Shown here: positions 12,579 to 21,026 of the stretch, piece after piece
How the letters are laid out: each line of letters starts with the position of its first letter
Numbering within the stretch: the first letter of the stretch is position 1
Assembly (NCBI GenBank): GCA_964030785.1
Contig: OZ034968.1
Coordinates: 38,113,186-38,177,185, forward strand
DNA length: 64,000 nucleotides
Direction of reading: 5' to 3'
From: Siderastrea siderea
Lineage: Eukaryota; Cnidaria; Anthozoa; Scleractinia; Rhizangiidae
Program-made: the position numbers and the translations under genes
Notes under the pieces: model-generated
What the model was told of the DNA's origin: nothing
Database searches by the model: none
What the model saw: the letters and a program-made list of their open reading frames with translations, nothing else

Positions 12579-13035
12579 CCACATGCATGATTAGGCGCTA
12601 TTAGTCGCCGTATTTAGCATCAGTTATAGGTAATGGGCTCCTGGTTATAAGTACAGTTAACCGCATTATTTGTTTGTTATTTGAACTCGTTTAGAACTTT
12701 CACTAGTCTATATTTAGCCGTTTTATCTTGTATATTCAGTGTTTATAATTGTGCTTGTTTCATTTTGAGCCGGCACGAGAATTTTAAACAAAAGATTTTC
12801 ATTTAAATTAAGCTAGTCTGTTAACCGTACACGTGACCCTGTACACACGTACATCGTACATTGCACTTGTATTCGGTTTTTTTTTTGGACTCGCTAAATC
12901 GAAGAGTCAGCACTTCTTTTGTTCTGATCCCGCTCCGTTAGCAAAGTTCGCAATTCTTTTGTCATACTACTTTCCCTGCAAGGAAACTCTTAACAATACG
13001 GTGAACGTGAAAATATGAGATTTTAAGTAAGTATG
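12579..13035. other. AT-rich host DNA, nothing recognised
   Basis: No inverted repeat, exon or RNA gene is visible. The open frame at 12833-13018 has no recognisable domain. Confidence 0.4.
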
Positions 13036-13042
13036 TAAGCAG

Positions 13043-13149
13043 GTAGCCTGTTCCAGGCGTTCAGATAGTGGGGGGCGACGTTTATTCCCGCTCTTTCGCT
13101 TGCTATCTTTCGCTCGCCCTCCACTATCTGAATGCCTGGAACAGGCTAA
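13043..13149. repeat. MITE, GTTCCAGGC-TCAGATAG family, copy 1
   Basis: The ends GTAGCCTGTTCCAGGC and GCCTGGAACAGGCTA flank a TCAGATAG-TGG palindromic arm. A TAAGCAG duplication lies at 13036-13042 and 13150-13156. It is the same family as 44193-44339; a possible half copy (CAGAACAGGCTAAC) lies at 15938-15952. Confidence 0.85.
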
Positions 13150-13399
13150 TAAGCAGTTACCTTATACGTTGTAAGTTGGTTATTATTTCAGTGGACAGAA
13201 TAAACTCATGCTGGTTTGAAGTGTTATTGCCCTTGCTGCCCTACGAATTCCAGTTAGCTAGATCACGTGTACCTCAAAAGTCGGTGAGGAGCCCCTTTCC
13301 GCAAGCGAGCGTGTTGCTGTAGAATTAGTTTCTCTCGTCGTTGTTGCTCAAGTTCCCAAGAAGTTCCGCGAAGCCTCCAGAGTCCCTTTTTCTGCGCTC

Positions 13400-13590
13400 G
13401 AGTGGGAAAAATTTATCGTCACATTTCTATTATTTGAATACCCTACGTTAATTTCTCCGTGAAAATGGAGAGTTCCTGGAAATTTTTGGCGCTCGTTGGT
13501 GCAAGAGCTCTTGTAGAAACAGATATAATCGCCCATGAATATTCAAAACAGCAGAAATTCGTTAACGAGCAAAATTGATATCCTTGGAGA
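13400..13590. repeat. Dispersed repeat copy related to 46020-46300
   Basis: Shares AAGAGCTCTTG-AGAAAC, GCCCATGAATATTCAAA and AACGAGCAAAATTG with two copies at about 46040-46140 and 46210-46290. The order is the same each time. No coding evidence; the family is unnamed. Confidence 0.55.
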
Positions 13591-13739
13591 CCCAGGTGCA
13601 GTTTCAGGGCGAGAGGCAGAAAAAAGCGGGTGAAAACGGTGTGAGCGAAAGATTACTTTGAAAGGACTAGTTTCAGAAGAACCCATTTGTGTTCCTACTT
13701 CTGTTTGGGCCCAAATTTTGTGGCATTGTATTTTACCTG

Positions 13740-13915
13740 GCTTGAGCAATCGATGAAATCGATAATCGATAACAATCGATGGCAATCGACAACAAATAAT
13801 CGATTGATATCGGAAATCGATGACCAACCGATGGCCAAAAAAATTGCTTTTTAATTGCCATCGATTGTTATCGACTGTCATCGATTGTCATCGATTGGCA
13901 TTGATTATCATCGAT
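13740..13915. repeat. ATCGAT-rich degenerate repeat
   Basis: A dozen or so copies of ATCGAT or ATCGATTG on both strands, with interspersed AACAATCG, form a region of alternating short inverted repeats. A similar patch lies at 34880-35062, just beyond the Polinton, so the virus-like element sits between two ATCGAT-rich blocks. Confidence 0.6.
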
Positions 13916-14212
13916 TTCCATATTTTTTGGGAGGTCGAGAAGAAAATGCTTTTACAGAAGAAATACATACGGTGGAATGAAATTACATAACAGTTGTTAA
14001 AATTGCAGGGTACGTATCTAGGCTGGCCAAAGAAATTACGAACGCAATTACGCAACTCTGAGCTTGGTGCCAGACTTTAAACGGCAAAGCCTCCAGGGGA
14101 GGACATGGGAGAGGAGAGTGGCTTTGCCGTTAGTTTCTCTTTAGTAAAAGTGAAAAGTTGACCACGATCGTGTATCGTATCGATCACTTTCAGCGCATTC
14201 CTGCGATCTCAT

Positions 14213-14218
14213 CTCTTC
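14213..14218. repeat. Left 6-bp target-site duplication CTCTTC
   Basis: CTCTTC directly precedes the AG that opens the Polinton. The same hexamer follows the terminal CT at 34702-34707. Six-base duplications are characteristic of Maverick/Polinton integrase. Confidence 0.95.
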
Positions 14219-14665
14219 AGTAGTAAGTTGGGCTAGTTTGGCACAAATGCTGGCTTCTGATTGGTCGAGAGCAAATCAATGACGTCACCGGAACCGGAAG
14301 TGCCTGGAACCGGAAGTCACATGGTTTAGAATGGGAAACCGCTGACCAGTGGGAAAAAAGGGATCGCGGGCGCATGGGAACCGGAAGTCACGTGTTTTTA
14401 AGAGGGGGAAACCGCTGACCAGTGGGGAAAAAGGGATCGCAGGCTCATGCAACCGGAAGTCACATGGTTTAGAATGGGAAACCGCTGACCAGTGGGAAAA
14501 AAGGGATCGTGGGCTCATGGGAACCGGAAGTCACGTGATTTGGAAAGGGAAACCGCTGACCAGTTGGAAAAAGGGATCGTGGGCTCAAGGGGAAGTAAAA
14601 CTGCTGCGAAAACGCGGGCTCCAAGTCCAAAGTCCAATTGTGGGAACGGGGGTGGTCCTTGACTC
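14219..14665. repeat. Left terminal inverted repeat with 70-bp tandem units
   Basis: It matches the right end base for base over the first roughly 130 bp, then contains four tandem units of about 70 bp. Each unit has CCGGAAGTCAC(A/G)TG, GGGAAACCGCTGACCAGT and AAAGGGATCG (cores near 14336, 14408, 14478 and 14548). It closes with AAAACGCGGGCTC and GGAACGGGGGTGGTCCTT, also found at the right end. The right repeat holds only two units, which accounts for most of the length difference. The open frames crossing this segment on either strand are by-products of the repeat. Confidence 0.92.
14240..14530. promoter_or_regulatory. ETS/CRE/CCAAT motif cluster in the left TIR
   Basis: The outer 300 bp contain one CCAAT box in inverse form (CTGATTGG), a perfect palindromic CRE (TGACGTCA at 14280-14287), five CCGGAAGT ETS cores, and E-box-like CACGTG or CACATG words beside several of them. 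The right TIR repeats CCAAT, CRE (34633-34640) and three ETS cores. That host transcription factors bind here is inference from motif identity alone. Confidence 0.5.
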
Positions 14666-15990
14666 CAAAAAACAACACAAAAAATTTTAACAAATAATTT
14701 ATTGTCAAACTTTTTTTCACAACAAGTGAGAGAAAACAGAGTCCAAAGTCTAAACTGGATATGGTGGCTTGCGACGATGTCTGGAGGCATGATTCCATGA
14801 AGAGAGGCACCTGGTAGAGGACGAGGGCACAATGACGAACTATGCAAGCCAGGCAGCGGCACGGAGTCCAAAGTTCAATGTCCTGGGAAGGAACACGCGC
14901 CCTGGGAAAGAGTATAAGTTGATCAGAAAAGTAATAATTTGCGAACAAATAATTCTGACCTAAAGCATGACCTTTGTATTTTAAAACGAATGAAGCGTAT
15001 CCGGTCGCCAAACAGAATTAGAAGAACATAGCTTTCCAATTGACAGTTGTAAAACAGAATTAAATTTATTCACAGTAAACAGATTGAATTTACGGCAAAA
15101 TGTGTCAAATGTGTGCAACACTGTGAAATAATCTGTAAACAAAACCAAAAGAGAATTTCTAGTAGTTTCGAAGCGAACACGCGTCTCCAATTACAAAATA
15201 CAAAGCGACAAATAAAATAACAGCAATCAAAACAAACGAAAAATGCCGATAAACGATTAAATGAATTGACCTAGCGAACTTAAAGTGAAAGCACAAATAG
15301 ATAAACTAGATTTGCTTGAATCACGAAACAGAATTATAACTCTAAGTTTATACTAAAATGATACGCTTAATAAAACTATACAGTAATTAACGAGGTCAAG
15401 TACCTAAGTTAACAACAGTAAACAAGATTAATTCTGAAGAATTTATAGGCGGCCGATGGTAACCGGTAGATATGGAGTTCCGCTTTTAGGCTTGGCTAAA
15501 TCTATATATTTTTTTAGCTGACAGTAAGAAAAAAAATGATGCTTACTTTGCGTGGAGGTTTGCTTGTTGTTTTCAACAAGCCGCTCGCTTTCTTCTCGGC
15601 GAAAATACGAGTTGTCATCTCGTTTGTCTCACCGCGTTACAGTCAGCACATCGTTGGACTGTGGAAAAAAGAAATACAGAGAGTGAGTAAAAATAAATCA
15701 AATAGTCTTTCGGGTAGAAAAGGATTTTTTCACAACAACGCGGGGAATGGGAAAACATTGCAAGCTAAACAGAACCGCTTCGGTTTTCAAATTTTTTTTT
15801 TTGAGGCGACAAAAAAAAATAGTTTCATCTCAACTCTCCAGAAAAAGTCAACGGACATGACGTGGTTGTTTTTTTATAGAGAAAGCGAATCATTAATTAA
15901 ATCCTGGAGCACGTGGGACCTAGCCCGGTTAGCTCCAGAACAGGCTAACTACTTAGATTGGTTTGTTGAAAAGAGATGAGGAATAAAATG
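14666..15990. other. Polinton left arm, no recognised protein
   Basis: AT-rich and highly broken in all frames. The best frame (15536-15979, plus) has no recognisable domain. A minus-strand TATA-like CTATAAAAA with an upstream CACGTG (15911-15916) sits at about 15878-15888. It resembles the polB promoter and the one at 16085-16115, so short or spliced minus-strand transcripts are possible. Duplicated GAGTCCAAAGT words occur at 14737 and 14863. Confidence 0.5.
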
Positions 15991-16018
15991 ACTTACCGCT
16001 ATCCCGTTTACTTGACAT
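15991..16018 (-). other. Possible first exon of a minus-strand spliced gene
   Basis: An ATG (16018-16016) lies about 70 bp downstream of the minus-strand TATA box at 16087-16093. It opens MSSKRDSG, after which the DNA reads G|GTAAGT (15996-15991), a consensus splice donor. The polB gene also starts MSS beneath a near-identical promoter, so this could be a duplicated promoter plus start driving a different spliced product. The acceptor exon was not identified in the left arm. Confidence 0.4.
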
Positions 16019-16082
16019 TCTTGCTTGTTTGCTTGCTTGCTTGACTGCTTGCTGGCTTGGGAGTGAAAACGGGGAGTGGAGG

Positions 16083-16140
16083 CGGTTTTTTATAGAGAAA
16101 AAAAGGTCACGTGGGAGGGGTGATGAACCAATCACCAACC
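16083..16140 (-). promoter_or_regulatory. Inverted copy of the polB promoter
   Basis: Read on the minus strand, this segment gives GTGATTGG, CCCCTCCCACGTGACC, a short T-rich spacer and TTCTCTATAAAA. The same series, in the same order and spacing, precedes polB at 29860-29908. The similarity extends to the acidic frame on the opposite side, so a whole divergent cassette appears to be duplicated in inverted orientation. Confidence 0.75.
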
Positions 16141-16284
16141 AGGGCACAGGGTGCCACAAATCCAGGATTTCGTGGTAGTGGTGGTGGTGATCACGAGCAT
16201 GAAGTCTGTCAAGACGACTTACTCCAAGAGTTTGAAGAATTTGAAGCGGATCTCCCATTTTATTGTGAGTCAAGGCTACTGTGA
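16123..16284 (+). pseudogene. Truncated copy of the acidic polB-neighbour gene
   Basis: A 53-codon frame starts at ATG 16123, passes through a Gly-rich stretch and then reads CQDDLLQEFEEFEADL. This is nearly identical to the N-terminus of the acidic protein encoded at 29363-29719 (CQDQLLIEFEEFEGDL), and the DNA also matches. The frame stops soon afterwards. Like its relative it faces away from the promoter at 16083-16140. It could be a short expressed acidic peptide or a leftover of the inverted duplication. Confidence 0.6.
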
Positions 16285-16511
16285 GTCAAGACAAATTATT
16301 TATAATCCACGTGCAAGGGCCTGCAAGAGATGGTGGACAGTGACGAGGATGATTTGATCTGCCACAAATCCAGGATTTCGTTGTGGTGGTGGTGGTGATC
16401 ACGAGCATGAAGTCTGTCAAGACGACTTACTCCAAGAGTTTGAAGAATTTGAAGTGGATCTCCCATTTTATTGTGAGTCAAGGCTACTGTGCGTCAAGAC
16501 CAACTATTTAT
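16150..16511 (+). repeat. Tandem duplication, 211-bp period
   Basis: GCCACAAATCCAGGATTTCG occurs at 16152 and again at 16363. About 140 bp following each are more than 90% identical, including the CQDDLLQEFEEFE-encoding part. The second copy lacks the promoter and upstream ATG but keeps the frame open for 40-odd codons. Between the copies is a frame reading MVDSDEDD, loosely like the acidic N-terminus of PolB. Confidence 0.85.
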
Positions 16512-16720
16512 GATGAACGTGCAAAACCAGTGATGTCATTTTTTAAAATTTTTTAATTAAAAAACGAGTTGATGTTACAAAGGGTGGTTGGTCTTCTTTG
16601 CCACGCGGGTGGGGCGCTCCTATGTACAATTGAAAAAAGCTATCTACAATTTGAAAAAATAAAAAGTAAAAAAATTAAAAAAGAAAGCTATGTACAATTC
16701 CAAAAGTAAAAACTAAGAAA

Positions 16721-17413
16721 TTACAAATGAAAGTCTTCCAGTTCCGTACGTAATTGATCAATGTTCTCGGGTAGACAGAAGGTGCGGTTGAATAAGGCTT
16801 GAATTTCGGCTCGGGTTTTCTCGTCCACATCCCGGGATCCCACAATAGCACTGCTTTGATGTAGGGTGGGCTTTTTAGGTCCCCAAGGGACAAATTGACT
16901 GCCAGTGACCAGGGTGGCGGCATTCTCATTGACTTGGTAGTAATGGTCCGAGCGGTACCATGATTGACTGGGGATGTCAAACAGGTAGACGGGTTTGCCT
17001 TGATCCATAGCCAATTGCACAGTCCAACCAGTGCCTCCTTTCACGCGTTTATGATCCGGTTCCAAGATGCCAAAGGCATAGATGGTATGGGCTTTTTTGG
17101 CCAATTGATAATTGCGTTGCAGCAATTGTAGGGTGTAAAAATGACTGGGCATTTTTTTGCCTAGTTTCTCCGCTGCCTGGTGAAGATGGGGGTTGGCCAG
17201 CATCAGGACTTCCACCGTAGAAGGGGTGATGAAAGTGGATCGAGGATGGTTCGGGGGGACCAGGACTTCTAGTTGCATCCCAAAGTGTTTGGCCTGTTCT
17301 TCCACGAGGGCATCCGTACCTTTGGCTCCCCCTGTATAGACCACATGGCCATGACCCACTTGCAGTTCCAAGGCACCGAGATCTTGTTCTCCGATCATGA
17401 TGTCTGGGGGCAT
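16721..17413 (-). CDS. SLOG-fold (cpYpsA/DprA-like) Rossmannoid protein, permuted
   Basis: This 230-residue protein starts at the first ATG (17413); the open frame upstream uses only a TTG. Visible motifs are VVYTGGAKGTD (24-34), RN (100-101) before AHTIYAF, GGTGWTVQLA (126-135) followed by GKPVYLFD, and near the C-terminus AIVGSRDVDEKT (189-200). In DprA/YspA-type SLOG domains the GSR strand comes first and GG-x-x-G-x-D second. Here GSR is last, the arrangement of circularly permuted YpsA-type SLOG proteins. Known members bind nucleotides or nucleotide-derived ligands and act as sensors or processing enzymes. It is transcribed leftward from a promoter shared with the GRF gene. Its role in this element is unknown; an early regulatory or anti-host role is conjecture. 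Confidence 0.75.
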   Translation of the reverse strand: MPPDIMIGEQDLGALELQVGHGHVVYTGGAKGTDALVEEQAKHFGMQLEVLVPPNHPRSTFITPSTVEVLMLANPHLHQAAEKLGKKMPSHFYTLQLLQRNYQLAKKAHTIYAFGILEPDHKRVKGGTGWTVQLAMDQGKPVYLFDIPSQSWYRSDHYYQVNENAATLVTGSQFVPWGPKKPTLHQSSAIVGSRDVDEKTRAEIQALFNRTFCLPENIDQLRTELEDFHL

Positions 17414-17628
17414 GGCTTTTGAGAATGAAGATCTAGTGACCAAGGGACCGTCTTAAATAGGGGCAGTTGACCAATGGGAAGACAAGAGGACCTTATTTGG
17501 ATTGAACAAGCTGACCAATGGGAAGATAACAAGTCCTTATATGGATAGGATAAGCTGACCAATGACAGTCAAGGGTCTAAGGTATAAAAAGGCATGGGCA
17601 GTGGGGGTGACATCAACCTTTGAGTACG
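17414..17628. promoter_or_regulatory. Divergent promoter with three CCAAT repeats
   Basis: Three copies of TTGACCAATGGG or CTGACCAATG stand at about 17467, 17510 and 17554 (CCAAT cores). To the right, GGTATAAAAAGGC (17580-17592) is a TATA box about 40 bp before the GRF-protein ATG. To the left on the minus strand, CCTATTTAAGACGG (about 17451-17464) lies 40-50 bp before the SLOG ATG. A single CCAAT cluster probably drives both genes. Confidence 0.75.
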
Positions 17629-18486
17629 ATGTCTGTCGATCGGAAGAGAAAATCAACCCATCCCCCAGAGGGGAAGAAGAAGAAGAAGAGCATTCAACAT
17701 ATGACGCCCGTGGACTGTGATCCTGTGGTGTGCGACGTGGTGGAAGACACCCGAGCTGCTGTGGAAGATATGATGAAAGAATTGAATGACATGGTGGAGC
17801 AATCACCCCCATCACCTCAATTCACCTTGACGACCGTGTATGATCCTCCCAGTTCAGTGGACACTATGGTATGTCCTTGTCATGAGGTGCGTTTGGAGGC
17901 CCGAGAATCTCAAAAGGGATGGAAGTATGTGAAATGTCCCATGCAACCGTGTTTGCTGTTTTGTGGTCAAGATAAAGTTCTGGAGTATATGAAAGCCGTG
18001 TATAGTCAACCTCATGTAGAAGTGTTGGACATGTGGGGTGGTTTACAATGCTTTTGCCGTGAACCCGCCACGCTTCAACAGAGTCATTCGACCCAGAACC
18101 CCGATCGGTTGTTTCTGACTTGTTCCAAGAAAACGTGTGGCTTCTTCCGATGGGCCGATCAACCCTTGGGTCCCAAGTACTGGACGTGGTTTCATGACAA
18201 CCCTCCCAAAAAAGCCGACCAACAAGCTGAAGCACCCACCCGTGATGCTCAAGGATATCCCAAGAGGGGCTATGACATCCCTGGTCCTCCAGTCCGAAGG
18301 AAAGAGGACGTGGATCGGCCCCTGACAGACTATGAGAAACAATTGTTACGAGAGATTCAAGATCTCAAGAACCGTCAAGAAATGATGGTAGCCCCGGCAC
18401 CACCACCCCCCAAGTACAGTGACAGTGTGGAGAACTGGCAGAAAGGTCTAGAGACCGTCAGTTATGGCCGTCTAGGTCTCTTTTAA
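17629..18486 (+). CDS. Tandem GRF-type zinc-finger protein
   Basis: The product is 285 residues from the ATG at 17629. A lysine-rich N-terminus (KRKST, KKKKK, residues 6-20) looks like a nuclear signal. Residues 141-176 form a textbook GRF zinc finger: CFC, then NPDRLFLTC and KTCGFFRWAD. Residues 82-112 (CPC, KYVKCPMQPC) look like a second, more divergent copy of the same fold. GRF fingers bind single-stranded or structured nucleic acid in topoisomerases, nucleases and some DNA viruses. The C-terminus has a short coiled segment (LLREIQDLKNRQEMM) and a proline run. A polyadenylation signal AATAAA follows at about 18499. Its place opposite the SLOG gene suggests an early DNA- or RNA-handling role. 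Confidence 0.75.
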   Translation: MSVDRKRKSTHPPEGKKKKKSIQHMTPVDCDPVVCDVVEDTRAAVEDMMKELNDMVEQSPPSPQFTLTTVYDPPSSVDTMVCPCHEVRLEARESQKGWKYVKCPMQPCLLFCGQDKVLEYMKAVYSQPHVEVLDMWGGLQCFCREPATLQQSHSTQNPDRLFLTCSKKTCGFFRWADQPLGPKYWTWFHDNPPKKADQQAEAPTRDAQGYPKRGYDIPGPPVRRKEDVDRPLTDYEKQLLREIQDLKNRQEMMVAPAPPPPKYSDSVENWQKGLETVSYGRLGLF

Positions 18487-18523
18487 AATGAGAGAACGAA
18501 TAAAAGTTTTTATCAATGTCACC

Positions 18524-18874
18524 ATGGAGTCTGTATGTGATGTGTGGAAGTCTGTCTTGTCCCTGGGGCAATGGCAATGTCATCAAACCCTTTGTCAAGT
18601 CTTATATGATCATCAACCCGGGTCTCAAATCCCCATACCCCGTTGTCCCGAGGACACGCATCCTCTCCACCTCTTTGAAGAAACCCATGTGGACCACAAC
18701 CTATATCGATGGGTGGTGTTTGTCTTATGGTTAAAAGCTCACCCAGAGGCATGGCGATGGTATCAAATCATTCAAAAGGCGCATCCCCACACGGTCCCTA
18801 CCATATCGACCTTATGGGATGAATGCCAGAACGTATGGCCCCTCGAAAGAAAAAGGTCTCCCCATCATGGTTGA
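18524..18874 (+). CDS. Hypothetical protein between GRF and integrase
   Basis: I chose the ATG at 18524 because it sits in a strong context (CACCATGG); an upstream in-frame ATG at 18488 would add twelve residues. The 116-residue product is rich in Trp, His and Cys with a helical centre (LYRWVVFVLWLKAHPEAWRW) and no domain I recognise. It overlaps the start of the integrase gene by 52 bp in a different frame, so both must be read from alternative starts or separate transcripts. Confidence 0.5.
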   Translation: MESVCDVWKSVLSLGQWQCHQTLCQVLYDHQPGSQIPIPRCPEDTHPLHLFEETHVDHNLYRWVVFVLWLKAHPEAWRWYQIIQKAHPHTVPTISTLWDECQNVWPLERKRSPHHG

Positions 18875-19968
18875 GTCAGTACCACGATCCTCGAGCCCCC
18901 GGCAGTTTAGGTGGGGTGCAACGATTTGCTAAAGCCCATCGTATCCCTTTGAAAAAAGCTCAACGGGTCTTGGAACGGGATTTGGCCTATACGTTACATA
19001 AACCACGACGTCGTCGTTTTCCCACCGTCCCCGTCATTGTAGGAGGATTAGATGATCAATGGGTCGCGGATTTAGTGGAAGTGCAACCCTTGGCCAAGTA
19101 TAATCGGGGTATACGCTACTTGTTGACGGTCTTGGATGTGTTGTCCAAGTACGCGTGGGTCCAACCGTTGAAAGACAAAACCGGGGTGGCCTTGGTTCAT
19201 GCCTTTGACAAGATTTTGAAAGGACGTCACCCGAATCGATTGCAAACGGATCGAGGGAAAGAATTTTATAATCGGACGTTTCAACGATGGCTGGAGGAGC
19301 AAGGCATTCAACATTTTTCGACCGAAGGGGATGCGAAAGCCAGTGTGGTGGAACGATTTAACCGCACCTTGAAAGAACGGTTGTACCGTTATTTCACCGC
19401 GGCCAACACCTTACAGTTTGACGATGTCTTACCCGAGTTGGTGCAAGGCTATAATGCCACCCGTCATCGAAGTATTGGTATGGCCCCTCAAGACGTGACA
19501 TGGGACAACGAAGAAGCCGTGTGGAAACGATTGTATGCCCAACGGTTGAAAGACCAGAAAAAACCTAAATTCAAAGTCGGAGATCGTGTCCGTCTCAATA
19601 AGATTCATCGTACCTTTGAAAAAGGGTATTTACCCGGTTGGACCGAAGAAGTGTTTGTGGTGCATCGTGTGATCCCTGGCCCTGTCCCCACGTATAAGAT
19701 TCGCGAATGGGATGATACCCCCGTCCAAGGCACGTTTTATGAAGAGGATTTACAAAAAGTCCATGTGTCCGAGGTGTTTCGGATTGAGAAGGTACTTAAG
19801 CGACAAAAAGATCGTTGGTTGGTCAAGTGGAAAGGGTGGCCCGACAAGTACAATAGTTGGATTCGTAGTCAAGACGTCACGTCTCTCCAACCACCCCAGA
19901 GGAAAAGCCCACCCAAACGACAACTGAAGACTAAAGAGACAAGCCCACCCAAAAGACGACGCGACTAA
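18823..19968 (+). CDS. INT: Polinton RVE-family integrase with chromodomain
   Basis: The protein has 381 residues (an alternative start is Met5). Its core carries the DDE catalytic triad: D83 in VADLVEVQP, D143 in QTDRGKEF and E177 in KASVVERFNRT, with 33 residues between the last two. A basic SH3-like segment follows (KFKVGDRVRL, 249-258). A chromodomain at about 316-352 (VFRIEKVLKRQ, WLVKWKGWP, WIRSQDV) is typical of Polinton and chromovirus integrases and may steer integration to marked chromatin. The N-terminal zinc module of retroviral integrases is not apparent. The enzyme would make the 6-bp CTCTTC duplication seen at the ends. Confidence 0.95.
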   Translation: MPERMAPRKKKVSPSWLSQYHDPRAPGSLGGVQRFAKAHRIPLKKAQRVLERDLAYTLHKPRRRRFPTVPVIVGGLDDQWVADLVEVQPLAKYNRGIRYLLTVLDVLSKYAWVQPLKDKTGVALVHAFDKILKGRHPNRLQTDRGKEFYNRTFQRWLEEQGIQHFSTEGDAKASVVERFNRTLKERLYRYFTAANTLQFDDVLPELVQGYNATRHRSIGMAPQDVTWDNEEAVWKRLYAQRLKDQKKPKFKVGDRVRLNKIHRTFEKGYLPGWTEEVFVVHRVIPGPVPTYKIREWDDTPVQGTFYEEDLQKVHVSEVFRIEKVLKRQKDRWLVKWKGWPDKYNSWIRSQDVTSLQPPQRKSPPKRQLKTKETSPPKRRRD

Positions 19969-19972
19969 AACA

Positions 19973-21013
19973 ATGACGTTGGTGCCCAATTCTTCGTTTT
20001 ACGTGACGTTGATGAGTCATGCGAGTACCAAAGAGTTTCCTGGGAACAAGAGTCATCATTTCAGAAACCGATTGCCTAAACCCATCCGATTTGTGGGACG
20101 AGGATGGATGGTGGGTATGGTGAGTTTATCCTTACCCACCATTCCCGTGATAGCGGAAGAAGGAGGCGTGGGTGATTCCCATCCTCTGTTGTATGTACGA
20201 TGGCACGAACGGGTGTATGCCCAAGACGATCAAGGCAACGATCGATGGTGGCATCAACGTCGCGAACTCACTGTCTACGGTCGAGATATGAGAAAGGAAT
20301 TGGCCTCGTCGACGGGATCGCACTTTTTTCATCAACTGGTGTACCGTTACGTGCAAGCCCGTGCCAAACAAACCGAACCCAAAAACAAATGGGCCGAGGA
20401 CAATGGCGTCAAATTGTACCCGACGTTTGAATGGACCTCCGAAGGGGATTTGGTGTTGAATACCGTCAATGTGGATTACAAACGACAAGTGGCACGCGTG
20501 TTATGGGGCAGAACCTTGGCGCTGAGAATGGGATGGATTGAACAAGTGTCCCCCGGGCAGTATCGATTGGGGCCCAATCTCTTGCAAGAATTTCATACGG
20601 ACTCCATTCCCACCCCGTCCGATGTCCTGGATGGCAGCAACAAGCCCGCCTTTTGGAAAGTGGATGGGGATTATCTGAACTTGAGTATGACGTGTAATTG
20701 GCGGTTTGTGAATGTGAACCAGACCTTTCGTCCCTCGTTGGAATTTCCCTCCACGCGTCCTTTGCACGTGTATTGTGATGTAGGGACCAGCAGTATGGTA
20801 GGGGGTCGCATCACCGATCTCTTACGAGAAATCAAGTACCAGCCTCAAAACACCACGCACTTTGAACCTCGACATATTCAATATATCCCAGTACGCAACG
20901 AAGTGGTGGAAATCGTCGAAACCCAGATGGCCGAAACCAATGGGGATCTGGTGAAATTTGGTGAAGGGCGTACCCTCCTGACCCTCCACTTTAAAAGGGA
21001 AGTGACGGTGTGA
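19973..21013 (+). CDS. Penton-like minor capsid protein, copy A
   Basis: 346 residues starting at ATG 19973, five bases after the integrase stop. The N-terminus (SFYVTLMSHAS, then FPGNKSHHFRNRLPKPI) and the C-terminus (LHVYCDVGTSSMVGG, ITDLLREIKY, VKFGEGRTLLTLHFKR) match a protein family common in cnidarian genomes and in Polintons. I associate that family with the single jelly-roll, penton-like minor capsid protein. It is followed by a paralogue with the same start and end motifs. The role is inferred from family and neighbours; no catalytic residues are expected. Confidence 0.7.
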   Translation: MTLVPNSSFYVTLMSHASTKEFPGNKSHHFRNRLPKPIRFVGRGWMVGMVSLSLPTIPVIAEEGGVGDSHPLLYVRWHERVYAQDDQGNDRWWHQRRELTVYGRDMRKELASSTGSHFFHQLVYRYVQARAKQTEPKNKWAEDNGVKLYPTFEWTSEGDLVLNTVNVDYKRQVARVLWGRTLALRMGWIEQVSPGQYRLGPNLLQEFHTDSIPTPSDVLDGSNKPAFWKVDGDYLNLSMTCNWRFVNVNQTFRPSLEFPSTRPLHVYCDVGTSSMVGGRITDLLREIKYQPQNTTHFEPRHIQYIPVRNEVVEIVETQMAETNGDLVKFGEGRTLLTLHFKREVTV

Positions 21014-21026
21014 AGAAGAAGACAAC

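Noticed and set aside
14285..15011. Overlapping frames on both strands in the left TIR
   Set aside because: They follow the 70-bp tandem units, have repetitive translations and no known domain.
15536..15979. 147-codon plus-strand frame in the Polinton left arm
   Set aside because: Low-complexity translation, no domain, and it overlaps a minus-strand TATA region and a MITE half copy.
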